A stretch of 64,000 bases of DNA from Amia ocellicauda. Its lineage: Eukaryota; Chordata; Actinopteri; Amiiformes; Amiidae. The position numbers and the translations under genes are program-made. The DNA lies in NCBI RefSeq assembly GCF_036373705.1, contig NC_089863.1, forward strand, positions 862,001-926,000, given 5' to 3'. Numbering within the stretch: position 1 is the stretch's first letter; each line of letters begins with the position of its first letter. The notes below the pieces were generated by a model. It was not told the origin of the DNA, did no database searches, and saw only the letters and a list, made by a program, of their open reading frames with translations. Shown here piece by piece: positions 56,942 through 64,000 of this stretch.

Positions 56942-57489
56942 CCAAGACAGACAAGAGAAACAGGCTGAGGACTCGACTGTCGTGTTGAACTACAGGCAGT
57001 GTTTCATCGCTCTCAGTAGCCCAAAATGAAAAACACAACTTTCTAATTATAAATATTGGCTGTATTCAATGTGTCCACTAGCCCAGGTATTACTGCTGCT
57101 TCTGTCAATGCTATGAGCTGTTACTGTCAATGGAGCAAGAACCGAACCCACTTGGTGAATATGAATATGCTCTGGAAGATTGATATTAACAGTAGAATAC
57201 AATTTAAAACCCACAGAAGAAAACACCCAACACCATTCTAGTGGACCATTCTGTAACAGAGAGAATAAGACTGCAGGACATTCAGAAATGTGTATTACAG
57301 CAAAACTGTGTAATTCATCTAAATACTAATATCTAGAACTGTCTCATATGCAGCACTACCCCAGGACACATATACAGCACGTCTCATTATTTGTAGAAAC
57401 ATGTTGATAATAACTACATACCCCTATTAAAAACATAATATATAATAGAAGTCTGTGCTCATATAACACAATTGGCCCCTTCTTGTTTA

Positions 57490-57910
57490 TTTAAAATACA
57501 GGGGATGTACACACCCCAAGAACAAGCAGGAACTAAAGACACTGCAGTGCAGGCCTGGCAGAGCATCACCAGGGAAGAAACCCAGCATCTGGTGACGTCT
57601 ATGGGTTCAGACTTCAGGCAGTCATTGACTGCAAAGGATGTGCAACCAAGTATTGAAACTCACAATTTAATTCATGATTATGTTACTTTTTCCAAATACA
57701 TTTGAGCCCCTAAAACTGGGGGAACCACATATAAAAATGGGTGTAATTCCTACACCGTTCACCCAATTTGGATGTAACTGCTCTCAAATTAAAGATGAAA
57801 GTGTACTCTCATTGTTCGCTTTCAAATCCAATATGGTGGCATACAGAGCAAAAAGGATGACAAATGTGTCACTGTCCAAATATTTAAGGACCTCACTGTA
57901 TGAACTGAAG
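57490..57910 (+). mobile_element. Tc1 3'-end fragment, duplicate B
   Basis: Counterpart of 30,850-31,283: CCCCAAGAACAAGCAGGAAC and the frame VQAWQSITREETQHLVTSMG, ending at the same TTTAAGGACCTCACTGTA. Confidence 0.75.
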
Positions 57911-58082
57911 GAAGACGCCCACAAGCACAAGCAGTGCAATCTGAGGGAGATGGAAATATCCTGCTCTATCCTTGCTCTTGCTATTGTACTGATTTGTATT
58001 TTAATTACTGCAGATCTGAGGCTGTGCTGAGATCAATGCACAGCTCTGTGCTGCTGTATGGTGTCAGTGCTGTATTACTCAC

Positions 58083-58160
58083 AGTGGCTCCGGGTCCCTT
58101 GGGTTGCTCAGTGTCCAGTGTAGAGAGCTCCTCACACACAGGCTGTGCTCTGCGCTCTGA
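58083..58160 (-). other. Candidate 26-codon exon, duplicate B
   Basis: Counterpart of 31,456-31,533 with acceptor CTGAACTCAG and donor GTGAGT kept, and the frame SERRAQPVCEELSTLDTEQP intact. Function unknown. Confidence 0.3.
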
Positions 58161-58598
58161 CTGAGTTCAGTGACACTGCTGACTTCTTCCCACCACAAAA
58201 ACCATAACTTTATATAGCATTTAATCTAATTGCCATCTTTAAAAAGCAGAGCACAGAACAGGAAATAACAGCTCACAGATATCTGACCACTGAGAGTGTC
58301 ATTTTTTTTTATGCTAAAGTACATACCATCTAAAATGCAACAGAATAAGAAATTGCAGTGAAAATAAATCTGCAAATCAGTTTTTTCAGACGCAAAGAAG
58401 AGCACAAAGGACATTAATCAAATGCATTGACCAGCTTCACACCATTTCTTATATCTATTCACGACATGTGGTATATTTTAAATACTTAGTAGGCTTAGGC
58501 CAGAAAGAGAAATGCTGAGCTAGTTTGTAGTCTATGTTGATGCTATGCTATGCAGGTTTGCATTTGTATAGCACCCCTTTTTAGCTGTTTGATATGTA

Positions 58599-59439
58599 CA
58601 CTACTGGTCAAAAGTTTAAGAACACCTACATTTTTCCAGTTTTTATAGAAGTTTTCACAGTTTAATGTCTCAATGTACTCTGAAAATAAAGCATAGAACA
58701 AATAAACAATTGGAGATAAAAAAATAAATCATGGAATCAGTTCGTTTAACAGAATTTAACCCCTTAGCTGACAAACCCCTCTGGTCCCTTAAAAAGGCAC
58801 CAAATCCGTGTGCTTCTCTTTAAGCCCATGTTTACTCGTCACTGTTATGTTGTTTGACAAGTGTTTTGTATCCCATGAAAGCTGATTCTCTCAGCTTTCT
58901 AATGCTGTGAAGCATTCTCTGATATTAAAAAAAAATGTTTTAATACCCCCTCCCCCCCTCCACATTCTGAAATGGGGGGCTGGGGGGATACTTGGTCTGA
59001 GTAGGAATACACAATCTCAGAAAATATTGACAATCATGACATATTCTGGAACCAGACAGTCTACTGATCAAAACAAGACCATCCACGTTTTGGTAGAAGA
59101 AACACACACCCGTAGAGAGCTCAACATGTCAGGATGGAAAACTCTGTTTACACTGAACTAATACATGATTTTACATAACTGGTAGCCAAGAGAATAAGCT
59201 TTCAAACGATGTGCGCATTGTAGGAATACAGTGTCACTTCTATGCACAGGAGCTGCGTCACACTGCCAAACAATGCTTAAGAGGGTGTAGTAACACAGTA
59301 TATAACTCTGAAGTGTTTGGTAACCTAAACTTTTTTTTTAACCTCTGGCAGTTTACCGCTTACCTTTGTACCATTTCAGGTTATTCTCTGGACTTGAACT
59401 GCTTAAATGGGGGTGTTCTAAATCTTTTGACCGGTAGTG
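58599..59439. mobile_element. Complete mariner-type MITE, 841 bp
   Basis: It is flanked by TA (58,597-58,598 and 59,440-59,441). The left end CACTACTGGTCAAAAGTTTA is inverted on the right as AAATCTTTTGACCGGTAGTG. No transposase; the open frames inside are short and have no DDE motif. Partial copies at 33,246-33,862 and 40,117-40,728. Confidence 0.85.
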
Positions 59440-59509
59440 TATAACATATATTCTATGTGAATTCATTGTTTGTCTTTATCTGCAGATTTACAGTTAATAT
59501 TCAGAATTA

Positions 59510-60000
59510 GTGCTATTGTGGTGTTTTCATCCAAGACTGATTATCACCAGGAGGCAATTTTGATAGATATTGGTGGATGTCATGCATTTTTGTATGGAGA
59601 AAGTTGAGGAACTTGTTACATTGTTCAGGGGAGGGGTCAGAAGGGAAGTTATCGGGTGGCTGAAGTAAATGTTTTACTGTGGAAAAGAGGACTTTTGAGT
59701 TATTTTTACCAGAATTGATGATGCTAGGGTAGTATAATGTTCTGGCAGCTGAGAGGGCATTCTTTAGATCAACAGGTGATCTGTGTATGCTTGGGAGTGA
59801 ATTACCAGGCCAGTCCTCTTGCACAGGCGTACTAGACGCCGTCCACTAGTTTTTAACTGGCGTAATTCCGGGGCGTACCAGGGAGCAGTGTGAGTGAAAG
59901 AGACAGAGCGGGTTTTAAAGGGAGCGAGGGCATTCAGGGAAGAAGAAAGACAGTCATTGTAGTGCACAATGAGATTATGAATAGACTTGGAGTCAGGACT
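59510..60000 (-). mobile_element. LINE fragment between endonuclease and RT
   Basis: Minus-strand frames give TRSVSFTHTAPWYAPELRQL and KTSGRRLVRLCKRTGL, then LKNALSAARTLYYPSIINSG and KVLFSTVKHLLQPPDNFPSD. This is the linker region between endonuclease and reverse transcriptase in fish L2-like LINEs. Two frames, no ends. Confidence 0.7.
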
Positions 60001-61199
60001 GGGGTAAGTCTGAATCAGATATAAAGTATAGAGTATTATTAACTAATTTACTGATGGATGTCACACCAAACGATAATCTGATGTATTATAAAATACCAAA
60101 TCCATAGTCCTATTTGTTTTTAATTACCAAGCATTTTAAAACTGTTATAATAGCATTTATAGATATACAATATATATGTACATATTAATTGATATGTACA
60201 TATAACAGTGATAATCAACGCATCGATTTTTCCACAGCTCCTGCCTGTGACCCCTGTGATGCATTTCTAACAGTAATTTCACAGTTTTTGAGAGTCGTAA
60301 TCATCGCAAATCCACTTCACAGTATTTCTGACCCGTGTGGATAGGAATTGTTTTGAAAGTGGGGTTTATGAGGTTGTGTCATCATGTGTGTATTAGAATA
60401 CGCTTGAAAGGACGTTTTTGGCGATTTGTTAATTCATGACATGTTGTGACGGCGGCCTCGATCACTCCATAGAGAATAAACAACAGACCTAATATCACGT
60501 CTCCTGTTTGCAGTGACTGACTCCTGTTTATCAGTTTTCTTGTGAGGCCGAGAGGTGTAAACCTTGTCAAATGCGTCTCGATGTGACTTCTCCTAAGCGA
60601 GAGCAATGCAAGAGTAATCTGTTCGTTTTTTCTTTAAGAGTGGAAACTTCTCTTCTGTTGTTTGAGACAGTCAGGATGAACTGGTATGGAAACAAACTGA
60701 GGTAAAGATAGTTTTATTTTCGATATTCATCACACATTCGACAGCTGTCTCCAATAGCTTCCAAAAAACACAGCAGATTCTTTTGAAATTGGTTGTGATT
60801 TGAAGGGGGACATGAGTACTACATTTCACAACCTGAATTTAATCATGTCCTCCGGATTTAAGTGTGCATTGCCGAGGTCTAAGTGCGCTCTACCGGGTCA
60901 GCACCAGCCACAAGGGGTTTGAGACCTAGAGAGTTAGGGACCAGGGTGAAAGTGCCTATTGGTGAGTTTTTAAAGCCTAAAAGCTTTTCCCTCTTAAATG
61001 ATAGGGACATAAAACCAACTTCTTTATGTACAGGAAGACACCACACAACTTCCACAGCTATTCATTTTCACCCTATTGTAAAAAAAGGTACAAATTAGCA
61101 TTTTTGTTTCTTTATTTTTGGATAATAACTTTTTTGTCTTTGTAGGTAGGAACTTGAAACCAAGTGCAGAATGGCCTTTTACAACTTTCACAATCATAA
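60001..61199. other. Unrecognised AT-rich stretch
   Basis: No gene or known repeat recognised in this 1.2 kb. The frame at 60,883-61,098 has no family motif. Confidence 0.4.
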
Positions 61200-63836
61200 A
61201 ATAGCATTTTAGGAGCTAGGAATCGGTCTTCGTGTGTTCGTTAGCGCCTTAGTTCGTCACACATTAATGTTGACTTGGTGCCACTAGGGGGCACTACTCT
61301 TTGGATAGCCTTTTAAACATGTCCTTGGCGGTGGTGATACCACACTGTGATGCATGCGGACAGGATCATCTAAATAATGCTGTAAGATATTATTTGTTAG
61401 AATGTATTTTTCTATGGGAAATTCTGTCCTATCTTGTTCAGTAGAGGAAACAGACTTCTTTCCTTTGATCTAGTTTCTTAAATTTGAGGGAGGCCCCTGG
61501 TAGCCCCTGGTAGCCTGGCTTATCTATGTGTCCAGAGACCAAAAGATACCTGTCCTCCGATTGACTCCTGGCCAAATTAAAAAAAAAAAAACACTTCCAA
61601 GTTATATTAGCATCAAGCACCCAACTCATGGTGGTGGCAAAATGTGATTGGTTGAAAGGAAACCTTATAAAACCAGGGACAGGACAAAGAGAAAGTGAGT
61701 TTTGAGATTTTGAGTTTTTTGGGAGATCAAAGAGAAGACAACGACAAAAGAAGAGCAGGAGGAAGAGAGAGAGAGAGACACACCGCTGCCTGACCAGACT
61801 GACCTAAGCTGCCCTGTGAGAGGAGAAAGGAGAAACCGGGTATTATGTTTCTTTCTGTAATCCAGCAGATGCTTAATATTACTTATTTTCAGTAATATAA
61901 TTGAATGATATTAGTTTCCTATTTTTGTCAAAATAAATGATTATTGCACATCTGTGACTTGACCGCATCTTCCCTCTAAAAAGAATCTTAAAAGAGAAAC
62001 CAATTGACCTATCAGTTTCCAGTTCGACTATTTATTTAGATTGACTGAAAAACCAAGCATTCAAATTCTCTTACATAGTGGTGGCCAATACGGGGGTGAT
62101 GACGGATATTTGCTACAAGTCACAGATTGCTCTGCAGTATTAATGTGCATGCATTGACAGAATAGCCTGTATATCCGACTCGCGTAACGGTGTCGTCAGC
62201 AAAGCCAGGATTGTACGAACTGATCATTGACCTCAGGAGTGTGTAGTGATTTCAACTCCAAGGAGGAAAACCACATAAAGTGTGGGCGAGTGATTGAAAA
62301 GTGACCTTCTGTGAACAGAGGCAAACATGGATCATCTTTGTCAGAAGGCAAGCCGGTGTGTCCATAAGGACCGAATTAAAAACGCCATAGCAAAGTGTCC
62401 GAGCACTTCATTACAGAACAGAGTCCTGTTTAGCGGAGTTAACACACGAAAAAGAGAAGAAGTCACAACTGAAATTATCTGCTCTGTATGGGTTAGCTCA
62501 GTGTGTTAAGATCTTATCTGATCATTCTGCCGAGGTAGAAACTAAATTGAAACGTGTTGGCGATGACAAATCTGCCTGCTTTTACAAAATGCAGAGTTGA
62601 AACTTCAGATGCAGACAGTGAGCAATAATGCTGTGTTTCGATGAAGAGCAGCGCAGATCTGACAATGAGAGTCTGAGAAAAGAGAGCCGCACTTTACAGC
62701 AACAGTTCAATGATTAATGACTCCACAAATGTTGCTTATGCAGGGTAAACCACATGAGTGTCCATTGCCTGACACTGATATCTTGTCTAATGCTTTTGTT
62801 TTTGAGCCGCGTTCACAGGTTCCGAATGTGTAAATTGATGGATCAGCATACATTTGTAAGAACTCTGGTAGATTGCTAGCAGGTTTTGCAGTTTTGTTCC
62901 CTGAGTACACTGTTAAATTTTCTTGTCCAGGACAATCGTCACAATATTCTGAATTGGCAGCTTTGCTAGAAACCCTTAGGATAACTGATGATTCTGCAGA
63001 TATTTATACAGATAGTGCTTATGTTGTTACTGCATGTACCTTGCTACCTCTCTATGCCAAAAACAATTTCCGATCATCAGATGATCGTCCCTTGAAACAT
63101 GCTGTCACGGTCTCCCCTGGTTCCACCTTAGTTCACCACCAGAGGTCTCCCTCTCCCGAATACTAGTCTAGTGCTTCTCCTTTCCTTTGCCCAGTCAAAC
63201 CAGTCTTTCCACATTCTTCCCTACCAGGTGCACCTGTTCTGTCCTCCTCTCCTATCATTGGTCAATCCTTCATTCACCTTGTTCAATCCCTCTCTCCTTC
63301 ACAGTACTTAAACCCCTCTTTTTCCTAGATTCATCGTGAAGTCTTGCATTCTCTCCTGGATCAATTCTGAGCCTTGTTTCTTGTTTGCTAAACTGTGTAT
63401 TTTACCCCTTTTGGATCTCCCTACTAGCCTGTTCCCTTATTGATTGACCTTGGACTGTCCCTGTTTACTCTCTCGTTTTGCCCTTATTGGATTATCTGCT
63501 CCATCTCTAAGCCTGCTCTTGGATCCTTTCCTTTGGTCCTTGAGGACATCACACATGCTACCTTACTACAACATATCTGGTCTGCTATTCAGTCTACAGC
63601 AGGCGAAATTGCTGTTTTGAAAGTTAAGGCCCATGTGACAAAAGATCGTAGAGGTGAACATCATATCGGAAAAATTAGTTTCCTATTTTTGTCAAAATAA
63701 ATGATTATTGCACATCTGTGACTTGACCACGTCTTCCCTCTAAAAAGAATCTTAAAAGAGAAACCAATTGACCAATGAGTTTCCAGTTCAACTATTTATT
63801 TAGATTGAAAAACCAAGCATTTCACATTCTCTTACA
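61200..63836 (+). mobile_element. Retrovirus-like fossil with LTR remnants and RNase H part
   Basis: A 5' LTR ends at TTCTCTTACA (62,075), with TATA at about 61,667 and AATAAATG at 61,931. Its last 165 bp recur at 63,675-63,836, ending in the same TTCTCTTACA. Between them an RNase H part is seen (LAGFAVLFPEYTVKF, then YTDSAYVVTAC). The LTR start is not located; 61,200 is a guess. Gag, most of pol and env are not visible. Many breaks; old. Confidence 0.6.
63103..63553 (+). mobile_element. Solo LTR, 451 bp, nested in the retrovirus-like fossil
   Basis: It starts TGTCACGGTCTCCCCTGG and ends GACATCACA, with TG and CA termini. It is flanked by the 5-bp target duplication CATGC (63,098-63,102 and 63,554-63,558). 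A TATA-poor promoter stretch and CTTAAACCCCTC precede the middle. It lies inside the RNase H region of the surrounding fossil. The 5-bp duplication suits Ty3-type elements. Looks like a whole solo LTR; younger than its host fossil. Confidence 0.8.
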
Positions 63837-63887
63837 ATATATAGGAACATACAGGCTTAAAGTGTTTAAATCTTTCTCTGCACAGGG

Positions 63888-64000
63888 CTTGACTACATAA
63901 AAAATCAACTGAAAACCAACATGGACAACGATGTCCTCTCTTACAGCAGCAGCCAATCAGATGAAGATGACTTCTTTGCAACCTTGAAGATGGTAGACTC
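63888..64000 (+). CDS. Partial exon, ZBED/hAT-transposase-like
   Basis: After acceptor TTTCTCTGCACAG the frame reads LDYIKNQLKTNMDNDVLSYS then SSQSDEDDFFATLKMVDS to the window edge. The acidic SQSDEDDFF segment is found near the C-terminal dimerisation region of ZBED-type hAT transposases and their domesticated relatives. The exon continues beyond the window, so gene or transposon status cannot be settled. Confidence 0.45.

Larger units (their letters stand above)
48272..59496. repeat. Segmental duplication, copy B
   Basis: Counterpart of copy A in the same orientation, 14.4 kb further on. It has its own post-duplication changes: about 2.3 kb of other sequence in the V-to-C2 intron, a longer V loop, and a deleted Tc1 element at 55.7-56.9 kb replacing about 105 bp. 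Confidence 0.9.

Noticed and set aside
1-64000. CRISPR arrays, bacterial operons, rRNA genes
   Set aside because: None seen. The tandem repeats here lack unique spacers and the sequence is plainly vertebrate.

Overview
The window looks like ray-finned fish DNA. It has spliced vertebrate immune genes (GIMAP GTPases, CD22/Siglec-like receptors, CD300/pIgR-like domains) in AT-rich sequence packed with fish-type Tc1/mariner, hAT, L2, CR1 and retroelement copies. The CR1 3' tail suggests an early-branching fish lineage rather than a typical derived teleost, but I cannot name the species.

Layout. (1) 0.2-13.1 kb: a GIMAP cluster in inverted arrangement. A damaged GIMAP and an intact GIMAP lie on the plus strand (4.9-7.2 kb) and face a third GIMAP on the minus strand (12.1-11.1 kb), with homologous outer flanks at 0.19-1.27 kb and 13.07-12.2 kb. 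(2) 13-23 kb: transposon debris (CR1, L2-like, Tc1, Ty3) and a 0.9-kb minisatellite. (3) 23.0-29.5 kb: CD22-like gene A, minus strand, seven coding exons with matching phases. (4) 30-44 kb: mobile-element remnants, a small BEN-domain gene whose first exon is a perfect 33-bp repeat array, two broken CD300/pIgR-like V exons, and a complete Tc1-like transposon with an intact 342-codon transposase. (5) 45.5-55.0 kb: CD22-like gene B, minus strand, eight coding exons with matching phases. (6) 55-64 kb: duplicated flank, a deleted Tc1, a mariner-type MITE, a LINE fragment, a retrovirus-like fossil with a solo LTR inside it, and the start of a ZBED/hAT-like exon.

The main structure is a direct segmental duplication: about 23,880-33,917 matches about 48,272-59,496. 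It carries signal peptide, V domain, two C2 domains and transmembrane exon. The left edge lies a few bases past the transmembrane exon's splice donor, so the two nearly identical ectodomains feed into different cytoplasmic tails. Gene A ends in a tail with a canonical ITIM (LNYTTV) plus DIYSIV. Gene B ends in a tail with two DTYTAL repeats and an AEYDTL motif. The V domains match closely except for the loop between the first Cys and the Trp strand, which differs in length and sequence. This looks like a young pair of sialic-acid-type receptors diversified by tail exchange and loop replacement. All gene models were read by eye from open frames and splice signals; no alignment or database search was run.
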